A stretch of 64,000 nucleotides of DNA from contig OX442426.1 of NCBI GenBank assembly GCA_949361645.1, positions 682,001 to 746,000 on the forward strand. The letters run 5' to 3'. Below are positions 1 to 19,291 of this stretch, one piece after another; the stretch's first letter is position 1, and the number at the start of each line of letters is the position of its first letter. The stretch comes from Spongilla lacustris (Eukaryota; Porifera; Demospongiae; Spongillida; Spongillidae). The position numbers were made by a program, and so were the translations under genes. The notes below the pieces were generated by a model. The model searched no databases. It saw only the letters and a program-made list of their open reading frames with translations, and was not told the origin of the DNA.

Positions 1-35
1 CACCTTCCCTGAGCCCACGCACAGAGCTGTTTCTT

Positions 36-235
36 NNNNNNNNNNNNNNNNNNNNNNNNNNNNNNNNNNNNNNNNNNNNNNNNNNNNNNNNNNNNNNNNN
101 NNNNNNNNNNNNNNNNNNNNNNNNNNNNNNNNNNNNNNNNNNNNNNNNNNNNNNNNNNNNNNNNNNNNNNNNNNNNNNNNNNNNNNNNNNNNNNNNNNNN
201 NNNNNNNNNNNNNNNNNNNNNNNNNNNNNNNNNNN
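36..235. other. Assembly gap (200 N)
   Basis: A run of exactly 200 N, probably a placeholder of unknown true length. It lies just upstream of the first visible PTB-domain exon, so the 5' exons of that gene may fall in or beyond it. Confidence 0.99.
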
Positions 236-360
236 TGAGGGAGGGGTGACCTCATAGCATTCTACAGCAGTTAGTCATGGTTACTTAGGTAAGCACCATG
301 CACATAAAGGTGACTAAGACATGCACCTTGTTGGGTGGCTGGCAATTAACACAGAATGCC

Positions 361-650
361 ACTACATACGTATGTACCCTAAACCCCCCAGAGACTGGTC
401 ATGTGCTTGGTCACATGACTACATATGTACCTTAACCCCCAGAGACTAGTCATGTGCTTGGTCACATGACTACATATGTACCTTAACCCCCAGAGGACTG
501 GTCATTTGCTTGGTCACATGACTACAAATGTACCTTAACCTCCAGAGACTTGTCATGTGGCTTGGTCACATGACTACATATGTACCTTAACCCTCAGAGA
601 CTGGTCATGTGCTTGGTCACATGACTACATATGTACCTTAACCCCCAGAG
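361..650 (+). repeat. 51-bp tandem repeat containing copies of a splice acceptor
   Basis: About five to six imperfect copies of a unit of roughly 51 bp. Each carries ACCTTAACCCCCAGAGACTG, then GGTCATGTGCTTGG and a CATATG core. The last copy runs into the first visible exon of the PTB-SH2 gene, where the same CCCCAG/AGACTGGTCATG serves as the proposed acceptor and exon start. Confidence 0.85.
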
Positions 651-3405
651 ACTGGTCATGGCCCATGCAATGACTCGTATTGTGTACTGCACTGCTGATG
701 CTAAGAAGTGTCTCTTTGCCCTGGTAGCAAAGAATCCTTCTGGGTCAGAAGGCATCTTCTGTCATGTCTTCCTCATGCCTTCAAAAGAGAAGGTAAGTCA
801 CTCCTGCATCTCTTTAACCCTCACTCCCCTCCCTCCCCTCCCCTCCCCTCCCCTCCCCTCCCCTCCCCTCCCCTCCCCTCCCCTCCCCTCCCCTCCCCTC
901 CCCTCCCCTCCCCTCCCCTCCCCACCCCTCACCTGGTTCCTTTCTCTCTCTTCAGGCTAACCAAGTGAATGACAACATTGGCAAAGCATTGAAAGTTGTG
1001 TTTGTCACCAAGACACTTCAACGCTCCAAACAGAGCACACCTGCCCCCACTGCCCCCCCTCCTGCCCAGCAGCAAAGATCTAGGAACTCTGCCATCTTGT
1101 CCCCTCCCACCACCCCAGCCAGACCACTGTCCTCACAGGCCACACCCTCTGCCCCCATGTGGCCAGACCCCGCCCCCCCACCGGTCCCCGTCAGGCCTAG
1201 GTCAGGTGATGTCACGTTGGCAGCACTGAGGTGTGAAGCCCAGCAGCTGGAGGAAGAGGTGGTGCAGCTGTACGGGCACATCTATGAGGTGGAGTCCAGG
1301 ATCACTGATGTAAGGATTACTGAAGTGTGTAGAGGGATTACTGAAGTGTGTAGAGGGATTACTGATGTGTTTAGAGGGATTACTGACGTATTTTGAGGGA
1401 TTACTGACTTGTGTAGAAGAATTACTGAAGTGTGTAGAAGGATTACTGATGTGTTTAGAGGGATTACTGACGTGTTTAGAGGGATTACTGATGTGTTTAG
1501 AGGGATTACTGACTTGTGTAAAGGGATTACTGACTTGTGTAGAGGGATTACTGACGCATGTAGAAGGGATTGATGACGACGTGTACAGAACGTGTGTAGA
1601 AGGGATTACTGACGTGTATGTAGAACTCTGAAGGGGATAAATGACATGTAAGGATTACTGACAGGATTACGGATGTGTGTAGAAGGATTACTGATATCTG
1701 TAGAAGGGATTATAATGTACTGATGTAAGAACGATTAATGGTGCACGTGGGGTCTTCATGTACATGTACATGTATGGTGTCCCACTAAGGCCTGTATGCT
1801 GTCCCACTAATGTCCCACTAAGGCATGTATGGTGTCCCACTAAGGCATGTATGGTGTCCCACTAAGGCCTATATGCTGTCCCACTAAGGCCAGTATGCTG
1901 TCCCACTAAGGCCAGTATGGTGTCCCACTAAGGCCAGTATGCTGTCCCACTAAGGCATGTATGGTGTCCCACTAAGGCCTGTATGGTGTCCCACTAAGGA
2001 CTGTATGCTGTCCCACTAAGGCATGTATGCTGTCCCACTAAGGCCAGTATGGTGATTGCTGGTACCCCACCCACCCCCATCTCACTTAATTAAGGCGGGT
2101 AAAGGGTTCAGTAAACTAGGAGTTTACTGATATTCATTTCAGTTGCATGTGTTGCCTAGTGTATGATTACCTTTAAGGCCTCAGCTGTTATTAATAGAAT
2201 GAATGGTTTTAGTCACATGACCAATGTCCCCATTCCATGCAGGATGGGGACCCGGACTCCAGGTACACTCTCAGCTGCCAGCTCTCAGGGCTGCAGCGTG
2301 ACCTTGAGGCTAAGAGTGGTCGCCTGGCCCACCTGCAGCAACAGCTGCTGTCCGGGGGGGCGCCCCCTCTTCCAGAGAGGGGCGGGGCAGGAAGGGGAGG
2401 GTCCCAAGGGGAGGGGCATGGAGCATCTCTGGAGGAAGCAGGATGGTTCCATGCGGGCATTCCCAGGGAGATAGCCATGGAGATCCTTGGCCAGCAGAGT
2501 GAAGGTTCCTTTGTGGTGAGGGAGTCCAGCTCCCAGCCTGGGTACTATGCCTTGTCCCTGAAGACTCCAGATGGGAGGATAGTTCACTACCTCATCCAGC
2601 CAAGCCCAACAGGGTACTGTCTGCAGGTGAGTGTATGGGGGAGGGGGGAGGGGTGTATCCAAAAACTAACTGCAGTGGTCATGGGATCCATGGTTATCAC
2701 ACATTACCCATCCAAAGGAAAGGTTATATCCCATACAGAGGTCATGTGATCCCCTCTGAAGAGGTCATGTGATCCCTCTGAAGAGGTCATGTGATCCCCT
2801 CTGAAGAGGTCATGTAATGGTTAATTCATTTGCATAATAAGGTAATTGGTGGCAGCAGGCATATCTATTGTTAGCAAGGTGCCATGTAAGTGCACCTATA
2901 GTAAGGCATCCATGGCCTCCCTCACCTCCCACACCTCAGCCTCCCTCCCCTCCCACACCTCCCCAGGCCCTCTATGGGATGAGGTCACTAACACAGGTCT
3001 GTATTCTGTGTTATGAGTTGTTACCAGATGTACAAGCCACACCTCCACTAAGACACTACCATACCACACCACACATACACACACACACACACACACACCT
3101 GTTCACACATGGCTATGAAGAGCGTATCTGTACATCAACACTCCTTTCATGCAATTGTGTTGTGCATATGGGTTTGTATATCCTCCCCACTGTTGCCATG
3201 GTTACTTCTACAGGGTGAGGCGTTACTCTTCCCAGATGTGATGTCGCTGGTCATCCACCACTCCATGGAGAGAGGAAGTCTTCCGTGTCCCCTGTCCCTG
3301 GACACTGCTAACCCTTCGTACCTACTTGGCATGCCTGGGGAGGAGGAGGAAGTTCTGGACCATGACTATCTTCACATACCACAGTACATGATGTTGGACC
3401 ACTGA
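649..3405 (+). CDS. PTB-SH2 phosphotyrosine adaptor protein (5' end missing)
   Basis: Four exons fit in one frame: 649-792, 956-1309, 2243-2626 and 3214-3405 (stop TGA 3403-3405), with donors GTAAGT, GTAAGG and GTGAGT; about 357 residues are visible. The first two exons encode the second half of a PTB domain (IVYCTADAKK, then FALVAKNPSGS, CHVFL and the C-terminal helix ANQVNDNIGKALKVVF). A proline-rich linker and a short coiled-coil follow. Exons 3-4 encode an SH2 domain: WFHAGIPREIAMEIL, the FVVRES core with the phosphotyrosine-binding Arg, YYALSL, and HHSMERGSLPCPL. By family knowledge, PTB-then-SH2 order occurs in Shc and SH2D5 (tensins have the reverse), so a cytoplasmic tyrosine-kinase signalling adaptor is inferred. 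The PTB N-terminal half is not seen and probably lies upstream of the first repeat. The tail is acidic and ends with YLHIPQYMMLDH. Confidence 0.85.
824..925 (+). repeat. CCCCT/CCCTC pentanucleotide array in intron 1
   Basis: About 100 bp of pure CCCTC repeats fill most of the 163-bp intron between the two PTB exons. The tract is pyrimidine-only in the transcript and ends about 30 bp upstream of the TTCAG acceptor, so it extends the polypyrimidine tract. Confidence 0.95.
1311..1560 (+). repeat. 21-bp minisatellite in PTB-SH2 intron 2
   Basis: Imperfect 21-bp units (AGAGGGATTACTGATGTGTT plus T) start right at the donor; GTAAGGATTACTG is itself part of the repeat motif. Degraded copies continue to about 1730. 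The open reading frames through it are a by-product of a period divisible by three. Confidence 0.9.
1766..2052 (+). repeat. 22-bp minisatellite in PTB-SH2 intron 2
   Basis: About a dozen copies of TCCCACTAAGGCCTGTATGG plus TG with few changes. It is a second, unrelated array in the same intron. Confidence 0.92.
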
Positions 3406-3487
3406 TCACATGATGTTGGACCACTGATCACATGATGTTAGACCTTGATCACATGATGTTAGACCTTGATCACATGATGTTAAATCA
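3385..3487 (+). repeat. Short tandem repeat over the PTB-SH2 stop codon and 3' UTR
   Basis: About five copies of an 18-22 bp unit (ACATGATGTTGGACCACTGA or the shorter ACATGATGTTAGACCTTGATC). The first copy carries the coding end and stop codon of the PTB-SH2 gene, so the array duplicates the C-terminal codons and stop. From 3490 to 4261 I see no other feature apart from presumed UTR and promoter DNA. Confidence 0.8.
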
Positions 3488-4261
3488 CCCTTAGACCACT
3501 TCTCTTTCGTGCTTGTTGTGCGTAATATTTCTGTTTCAAGTGTTGATGTAAAAGAACTACTACATGTATGGAGTCAGCTTGGAGGGGTGGGTGAGGGAGG
3601 AGGAGGAGGGAGGTGGCCCCTCCCCCCCACACACACACATCCTGGACAATTTTTTCTATCCTCCATTTGCATACAAAATGTCTACATTGAAGCTAGAAGC
3701 GTGATATGTATTTTTCAACCAGGATTACCAGAACACCACCTACACGCTTTTAATATACATGTGGGCCTATTATTAGGGCCTATAGCAAATTTGAAAACCT
3801 TTTACTCGCGCGCCTGGCACTGCTGGTAGAGGATTCGCTTCCATAACAGTAATCTTTAGCGCAATAATAAATACTATACTAGTAGGCTCATCAAATATGA
3901 TCAGATAGTAATAGCTAGCTGTATTGTGTATAGGTTAACATAATTGAATTCTTTATCGTGAGAATATATTTAGAAGGCGACCTTTAATTAAGTAAACATA
4001 GCGCCGTAATCGTCCGTCTTGTATTGTACCGTCTACATGTGTAGAACACGTTTTACATCGCGCATGCGTAAGAATCATTCCACGTGTTGCAAAATTTAGA
4101 TTCAGTTCGAAGCACGTAGCGAACAGATGGGTATCAAAAACAAGTCGGAGAAAAAGCAGGTTGGCTTATGGTGCATTGGAACGAGGAGCTTATAAACTAC
4201 AGAGCTCGGAACTAGATGTGCAACGAGCACGTGCTTCAACCAGCTTACGTCCTCATAGGCC

Positions 4262-7152
4262 ATGGAGACCGAGGCACCACAGGTGGTAGCAGCCGCAGAA
4301 CCTATCTCCAAGAAGAAGAAAGCGGTAAGTTGAGCCGCGACGTTTACCGGGATATGGAAACGTGACATTTCGTTCACACCACGTGGCGCGTTCGCGGGGC
4401 GCAGAAGCAGGTAGAACAGCCAGCGGTCGTAGTGGCGGAAGAAGGATCAAAGAAAAAGAAGGTAACGTCCTTTATTTTAAAGGGGTACAGATAGTGAAGG
4501 TGTATTTAATTCGTCCGTAGGCGAAAGCGACAGAACAGGTGATAGTAGTGGAAGAACCGCCCAAGGAAAAGAAGGTACGTTTGTGGTAAAGTGCAGATAG
4601 GTCGTACGTGTATAGACCGAGGAAGACCGTGTTACCGCGTTGGTTATTGCATGCGGTCCATATAATAACAGTATAATCTGCGGTTGCTTTAGTCTTACCA
4701 TATAAGTGATGATCATTGTACGTGGCCTTACCATTCTTTACACTGGCAACTGTGCGTTAACTATTATGTACTTTAAACGAACGTGTCCGTGTACAAAGGG
4801 TTAAACGAATCATTTGTGTAAGGCTTTTGACATGATACTCATTCAAACCCACTAGGAGAAGAAGGCCAAGAAAGGCAAGAAGGATGAGGAGATGGAGGTG
4901 GAGCCTCCCGTGAAGTAAGCGCTGTGCTTCTAACGATTGGTTATTATCAGTTATCACCTTTTCTTGACAGAGCTGCTGAGACCAAGAAGGCCTCGGGCAG
5001 TGGAGCAGCTGCCAAGGCCCCAGCTAAGGCAAAGGAGAGCTCGGATGACACGTCTGATAGTGAAGCAGAAGAGAAGAAACCTTCAAAGCAGTTGCCAAAA
5101 CCTGTGGCCGCTGCAAAGGAGGCTTCCAGCTCTGACGAGTCTTCCTCTGCCGAGGAGACTGTAAAACCAGCCCAGCAGGTTAAAGGTGGTAAACCAAAGA
5201 CAGCTGCTACTGCTCCAATCCCAAAGGCTGTTCCAGTCAAAACCACAGAGGCCAGTGGCAGCAGTGATGATGAAGAAGAGAAGCCAGCTGCCAAGAAGGC
5301 ACCACCAACTGCTGCAGCTGCCACAAAGCAAGACAAGAAAGTGGCCAAGCCTGCAGAGAGTTCAGAGGAGGAGAGCTCAGATGAGGAAGATGCACCAAAG
5401 CCTGTTGCAGTCAAGCCTGTAGCTGCAGCCAATGGAGCTGACGACGATAGTGATGACGAGGACGACAGTGAACCGGAGGAGAAGCCTGCTGTAGTAGCTG
5501 CACCAAAGGCCACTGCGGTTAGTCCCCTGTAGTAGGTCCAACAATGTGTTATGTTTTCTTTCTTTCTTTGGCAGAAGGCTGTGAGTAAGGATGAGGATAG
5601 CGATGAAGAGAGCGAGGAAGAAAGTGATGAAGAAGAGAAGGTGAGGGTGTGATTGTGGACCACCATTGAGGGGGGTGTGGATTGTGGACCACCATTTATT
5701 ATCATCTGGCATTTCAGCCTGTGCAGTCTGGAGTAAAAAGAAAGCAAAAAGGTACACAAGGGACAGGAGGGATAAATATGTTCATTCTGTTATAAGCATT
5801 GATTTTTAAAAATGGTGTTTGTAAGAAGGGTTATTTAGCTGCCGGTTCATTTTAAATCGTTCTCTGTAGAAGACAGTGATGAAGATGACAGTGATGAGGA
5901 TGAAGAGGAGGAAGCAGCTACCAAAAAGCCTCCTCCCACTACCACTCCCCCTGCCAAAAAAGCTAAAACAGAAGATGCAGAAGGTAGTGTAGAATGACTT
6001 AACCGGAGTTAATAATTCAACAATTGTTTTACAATCAGGAAACACCCTGTTCATTGGGAATCTTACATTCTCCTGCACTGAAGATGATTTAAAGGAGTTC
6101 CTAACATCCAAAGGAGTGGAGCCTACTGCTCTGCGAATCATCACAAAAGATGGAAGTTCAAAAGGGTAAGAGTGATGATCAGAGAGAGATAATTTGTGGC
6201 CTAAAGAGAAAAGTAAAGTGAATATAGGGTGACGTTCTATTTGTCTCTTGCAGTTTTGGATATGCAGAGTTCTCGAGTGCCAGTGAAGCTAAGGATGCCC
6301 TTGGAGCACTGAATGGAGCAGAGTTAGATGGCCGCGAGTTAAGGGTGGATGTGGCCACACCCAGAACCCCAGGGGGCAGCACCCCTGGTAGTCGTGGAAG
6401 AGGTGGAACCCCTGGAGGCAGAGGGGGGCGAGGAGGTACTTACCTCATGTGTGGGTGGGGTTGTGATTTTATTGCTTTGGTTGGGGCTAATCCAGGTGGT
6501 GCTGGAGGTGATGGCACTCCGTCAACCAAACTGTTCATTCGCAATCTGTCCTACGACACTGACTCATCATCACTTGAGGGCATCTTCACAGAAGCCAATG
6601 ACATATTCCTTCCTAAGGATAAGGAGACTGGGGAACCAAGAGGGTATGTGGGGAGGGGATATCCCCTTTAGCATTTTGAACTGGCTTGCTATGTATTCAT
6701 GCTGCTTCAATCCTCCCCTTAGATTTGGCTTCGTCACATTTGATGACGTGGCAACAGCTGAAAAGGCTTTGAAGCAGTACAATGGAACTACTGTTGATGG
6801 AAGAGAGATATCTCTAAGATTTGCAGAGGAGCGCAGTGAGGGAGGAGGTGGTGGTGGAAGTGGTGGAGGCTTTGGACGAGGGCGAGGTGGCCGCGGGGGC
6901 GGGGGCTTTGGTCGCGGGGGTGGAGGATTTGGCGGAGGTGGTGGATTTGGACGAGGTGGTCGCGGAGGTGGCTTCGGACGAGGTGGAGGCAGAGGTTTGT
7001 AAAAATATCTATCTGTTTTGTGATAGCTTTCACACAACTCGTGTTGTACAGGTCGCGGCAGAGGTGGAAGAGGAGGTGGCAATCCCGCTAGAAGCGGCAG
7101 TATACAGGAGTTCGCTGGAAAGAAGATATCCTTCGGGGGAGATGAAGACTGA
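4262..7152 (+). CDS. NCL: Nucleolin-like nucleolar RNA-binding protein (long paralogue)
   Basis: Thirteen exons join in phase: 4262-4324, 4405-4461, 4521-4574, 4856-4914, 4971-5517, 5575-5640, 5718-5751, 5870-5983, 6039-6165, 6254-6435, 6496-6643, 6723-6994 and 7052-7152 (607 aa). The N-terminus carries Lys clusters and Ala/Lys-rich stretches alternating with acidic Ser/Asp/Glu tracts (SSDDEEEK, SSEEESSDEED), a basic VKRKQK patch, then two RRMs (RNP2 LFIGNL and LFIRNL; RNP1-type KGFGYAEF and RGFGFVTF) and a C-terminal RGG/GGF domain ending SFGGDED. This is the nucleolin layout: pre-rRNA transcription and processing in the nucleolus. Vertebrate nucleolin has four RRMs; two RRMs is the arrangement of yeast Nsr1/Gar2 and plant nucleolins. 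The first three exons are tiny (54-63 bp), phase 0, and each ends in a Lys run, suggesting exon duplication. Intron 6436-6495 is 60 bp, in frame and stop-free, so its retention would keep the frame. Confidence 0.9.
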
Positions 7153-7868
7153 ACTCGAGTAATAATCTTATCGTTCTCTATTGTTTCATGTCTATGTCGT
7201 TTAACTTCCTGTACTTGATTATTTTTATCCGGTGCAAAGTATTTGATAAAATATTAAGGTATCACGTGCGTCCGCATTATAAAATGGCTAATTAATGGCC
7301 AACCGCGGAAAAGACATAATTTCACATCATAAAGTAGTAACAATGCCAGCTGGCGCCCAGAAAATCCATCACGTAATCCTTGTCACTTTATAAAATAAAA
7401 TGGTACCATGGGCATATTCCTATTTAAAAAAGTTGTAGGTCAATCTATATCAGTGACTGCGATGCGAATTTTATTACATTCCTAAGCTCCGATATAAACC
7501 TTTGCGGTTATTCAAGTGCAACCTAATTCATTAATGACCAATTCAAGGCGTGGTCGCATGCGCTATAACTAGAGTAATTGGCATATCAGGTGTTGTGCAC
7601 CAACATTTATGGATGATACAACAATCTATTTCTTTTTAATCGTGCTGCCGGTAAGAAAACCGTCTCGGAAGAAAAGGAAAAAAAGATTCGAGGGCTAGTT
7701 TACGCATGCGCAAAGTGATATTTGACACGCGGTCGCGTTACGATTGAATTTCAGGATTTTTGACACGGGTAAGCCTAATTTTTTTCGGCTACAAATTGAA
7801 TTCACGCTCTTTGAACGGCCTTTTTGAGGTTATTCTCAGTTGCACGTTCCCTTGTTGCAGTGGCCGTT
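7153..7868. other. Intergenic region between the nucleolin paralogues
   Basis: About 715 bp of AT-rich DNA. It includes ATAAAATATTAAG shortly after the upstream stop (possible polyadenylation signal region) and presumably the promoter of the downstream paralogue, with a GCATGCGC motif near 7703. I see no gene here. Confidence 0.5.
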
Positions 7869-9105
7869 ATGGATACCCCTCCCGCCAAAAAGATTAAGAG
7901 CGGAGACGCTGATAGTAAGTATCAAGTAGATTTTCATTTATGCTATCTGATATCGCCTTCATTTTAAATACCAATTTCTTCTTCGTTTCCAGACAGCTGT
8001 CTGTTCATCGGCAACCTTAGCTTTTCATGCGACGAGGAAGGATTGCGCGAGTTCGTCATATCAAAGGGCGTGAATCCATCTTCTGTTCGTGTCATCACCA
8101 GAGAGGACGGCAGCTCCAAAGGGTGAATGAGGTGTATGATTTGTGAGCTATGTCTGTACAAAAGGGATACCGTTCAGATTCGGCTATGTTGAGTTCCCTA
8201 ATGCTGACGCAGCGAGGGACGCCTTGGAAACTCTTACTGGAGCAGAAATGGACGGTCGTGAACTAAGAGTCGACATAGCTGCCCCGAAGCAGTCAGGAGG
8301 CGGTGGAGGGAGGTCGTTTGGCGGCAGAGGTGGTGGTGGTGGTGGTTCGCGAGGGAGAGGTAGGCTTATTTAACATGGGTTAGGTTTATAAATCGAGAAC
8401 TTTCGTGTACAGGCGGAGATGATGATGGCGTTCCTTCGAAGAAGCTGTTTGTCAGGAATTTGTCTTACAGTACTGACACCGAATCACTGCAGGCAGTGTT
8501 CAAGGAGGCCACTGACGTGTTCTTGCCAAAAGATAAGGAAACAGGAGATCCCAGAGGGTAAGGTGGGCATTAAATGGATATCTGGCCCTACAACCGCGTA
8601 TTACTCTTTACAGCGCGAAATGATTAATGTTTTGTATTGTTCGCCAGCTTTGGGTTCATAACCTTTGAAGATATATCATCTGCGGAGAGAGCACTGAAGC
8701 AGTATAACGGCACAGAGGTAGATGGACGGGAGATCACGCTGAGGTTTGCTGAAGACAGGAGCGAAGGAGGCGGTGGCCGAAGTGGTGGAGGTAGAAGCTA
8801 CGGCGGAGGTGGTGGTAGAGGGGGCTATGGCGGAGGAGGGGGAGGTTATGGCGGAGGTGGTGGTGGATATGGCGGAGGCGGTGGCGGCTACGGAGGAGGG
8901 GGAGGTTATGGCGGAGGCGGTGGTGGCTATGGCGGAGGGGGAGGATATGGCGGCAGAAGGGGAGGTGGTCGTTCTGACTACGGCAACGACAGAGGTTAGT
9001 GAATAATGCAGTGGTGTGCAAGTTTTATTGTTACACCCAGGAGGTGATCGAGGTTATGGAGGAGGCGGTGGTGGAGGGTACAGAAGTAGGCAGTATGATG
9101 ACTAA
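7869..9105 (+). CDS. Nucleolin-like two-RRM protein (short paralogue)
   Basis: Six exons join in phase: 7869-7914, 7993-8122, 8178-8359, 8413-8557, 8648-8994 and 9041-9105 (304 aa). It starts MDTPPAKKIKSGDAD, which matches the segment just before RRM1 of the upstream gene (PPAKKAKTEDAE). RRM1 (LFIGNL, KGFGYVEF) and RRM2 (LFVRNL, GFGFITF, LRFAEDRSEG) follow, then a long Gly-Tyr-rich tail (YGGGGGG repeats) ending YRSRQYDD. The acidic N-terminal region is absent. Introns split both RRMs at the same codons and phases as in the neighbour, and the RRM1-distal exon is 182 bp in both, showing a tandem duplication of the 3' half. Without acidic tracts it may act as a general hnRNP/GRP-type RNA-binding protein; that role is inferred. 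Confidence 0.9.
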
Positions 9106-9475
9106 AGACGCTCCTCCTTTCCTATGTGCGATCGAGAAAATTATTTTAGTGTCCACTTCTATGCACCCGCGCACCTCGATGTCACATTGACTGACTCCTC
9201 TTGTTTTGTGGTATTATTTCATGTGATGGGCTTATGTACATTAAGAAAGAAAAAGCAGTCGCTTTCTCTAAGGCTGTCGAAATTTACAAGTTGTCGTCGC
9301 TGAGTTTAAGGGTTGTGTGTCACGTGGATTTAAAGGTATCCTCGTGCATGCGCGCCTTCCCGCGCCCTTTTCTTCAATCTCACGTGATACCCTATATGTA
9401 ACAGTAGAATGAATAAGATATGGAGTACATTTCAGATCATAGATACAAATAGCACGTGATGTGTATGTTGGTCCT

Positions 9476-16943
<7,468 letters not shown>

Positions 16944-17699
16944 GTGTGTGTATGTCCTTACGAAGTCTAATACTTACACTACCAGTACTGTAGTATTATA
17001 CGGAAAAACCGACGATGTACAATATTACATTAATATTAGGTCTGGGCACGAGTCAATTAGAGGTGGTCTGGGTACGTGACTATATTAAACCGAAAGCTAC
17101 ATGTAGTAGAAATCCAACGGCATATATAAGGCTAGTAAGAACAACATGGAATGGCCCTAGCTTTAGGCATGTTGTTGATACGTAGTTGGGTTTTTAGAAG
17201 GCACTTCATCTGACACCTTTAAGAGTATGTATCAGGGCCCGCGGAGCCGGGGGGGCAAGGGGGGCAGTTGCCCCCTCACTTTTTTGGTCGATAATGTTAA
17301 TGTATTCATTATCGTTGATGCATACACGCGTACGCGCATGCAGGCGCGCGGCGGCTCCATCCATCTGTAGCACGACCATCGTTCTTTTGTTACTGCATGT
17401 GCAGTACTTTCGACGCTTTTTGATTGTTTGCTTAATTGACGACGGAAACTCCAAAAAATATTTGCTTGTGTTTTATAGATAGCCAACCGATATACATAAT
17501 TTTAATTGCCCGGCCGGTCTGCTACATATGCTCAATGGGCTAACCTCCTTGTAAGAAGCAGTGTACATGTAGCATAGCCAGTGCCACGCAGACTCTGCAT
17601 ATGAACGATATGCAGACACAAAGTGTTCATATACAGAGGGCTGCTTTATAACGATTGCATCATCTGCGTCGGCGTAACACTGTATTCTGTCCCGCAGTG
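16944..17699. other. Intergenic region with a GC-rich transposon terminus
   Basis: Probable DDX19 promoter DNA at the left. At 17237-17280 lies a G-rich fold (GGGGGCAGTTGCCCCC core) typical of miniature DNA-transposon ends in marine invertebrates; the same kind of end recurs at 27385 and 58187. No convincing gene is seen. Confidence 0.5.
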
Positions 17700-17727
17700 T
17701 TATTTAAGGATGGCCATCCTTAAATAA
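17700..17727. repeat. Perfect 28-bp palindrome (MITE-like)
   Basis: TTATTTAAGGATGG followed immediately by its reverse complement. A second copy of the family, with 18-bp arms and a 3-bp loop, lies at 26863-26901. Both are followed by a GATG...CCACTT motif. Confidence 0.9.
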
Positions 17728-18659
17728 GGATGATGACCACTTTCTAAGAGAATGATGCACACTTGGTGCTTTATTTTAGATTTGTGATTAACTAGATTCA
17801 AAATAAGGCAGATTAGCGTTACTGCCGCGATTAAAACAGGTTTGACTAGCTCAAAAACCGGTATTACAGTCTCGTTATGGCGAAGCCGCCATTTGCCATT
17901 GGCGATATAGTAGTGAGCCAATTAACTCAAATCGAAGGAAGGGCAGGTTTCTGAAAGCTGAAGGAGTAGAATGTAGACTGTCAGAATCAGATGGACCCGT
18001 CTGTGGAACAATATCCACGGCGATACGCTGGCTCAGGACTCACCCGAGGCGCGGCCAGTGTACAGGTACTGATTGCATACACTCGAAAGTGTCAAGCTAT
18101 AGCTAAGCAACCCTGCTTAGTTACCGAGAGAGCCACAGAAAACGACGGATGTAGTTTCTCAGTATGGATGGGACGTACAGTAGGCGGGCCACAAGGCCTA
18201 TATACCCTAGGTGACCGTAATTCCATAATCTGTGGTGGCAGCAACAGTAGCACAGGGAAAACTTTCGCTGACCCAACCTTGGGAAATAATATGGGAATCG
18301 ATCGATTCCCATGCTAAAAACCCGACGATGGGTTTGCCGAACAAATACCATACTTGGGTTTCTTCATTTTTTCCCACCCTGGGAAAGGTCATTTTTCCGG
18401 ACTGGGTATTGCATCGCTTTCGATCTTGGGATAATGCGATATCCGTACTGGGTCTTACCATGGAAAGTGAAGAGGATTCCCAGCAAAGAATCCATCCATG
18501 GGTTTCCCAAACAAATTCCGCTTGGTTTTTAACCCGTTTTTAGTGCTGGAATCCGTTAATTCCCAGGCACGTATGGTTCTGCCGAACAAAAAAAACGGGT
18601 GTGGTTTTTATACGGAAATAACGCATTCCCCTGTTCAAAAACCATCTGGATCCTGGTTT

Positions 18660-19142
18660 CAATGCATTCCCACCCCGGTTTGGAATACATTCCATCCTAG
18701 TTTCCGATGGTTTCCAATGCATTTCATCCTGGTTTCCAATGCATTCCATCCTGGTTTCCAATGCATTCCTTCCTGGTTTCCATTGCATTCCATCCAGGTT
18801 TCCAATGCATCCCATCCTGGTTTCCAATGCATTCCATCCTGGTTTCCAATGCATTCCATCCTGGTTTCCAATGCATTCCTTCCTGGTTTCCAATGCATTC
18901 CATCCTGGTTTCCAATGCATTCCATCCTGGTTTCCAATGCATTCCATCCTGGTTTCCAATGCATTCCTTCCTGGTTTCCAATGCATTCCATCCTGGTTTC
19001 CAATGCATCCCGTCCTGGTTTCCAATGCATTCCATCCTGGTTTCCAATGCGTTCCATCCTGGTTTCCAATCCAATGCATTCCACCCTGCATTCCATCCTG
19101 GTTTCCAATGCATTCCACCCTGCATTCCTTCCTGGAATGCAT
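18660..19142 (+). repeat. 22-bp minisatellite inside the CACTA left subterminal region
   Basis: About 20 copies of TTTCCAATGCATTCCATCCT plus GG, grading outward into single diverged GGTTTCCAATGCAT motifs. Each unit has an ATGCAT palindrome. It looks like amplification of one subterminal repeat of the element. Confidence 0.9.
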
Positions 19143-19291
19143 TCCATTCTTATTATTTTACAATGCATCTAAAACTTACATTACTCCATAAATCCCACCT
19201 CAATCACATCAAAATGTAATACGAATCAAAATCACATGTACACTGAACGTTTGTATCGACAGTGCAAAATGACAGTGCAGTACTAAATGAC

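Noticed and set aside
4947..5759. 270-codon Ser/Ala-rich minus-strand frame
   Set aside because: Antisense shadow of the acidic and Ala-rich exon of the nucleolin-like gene.
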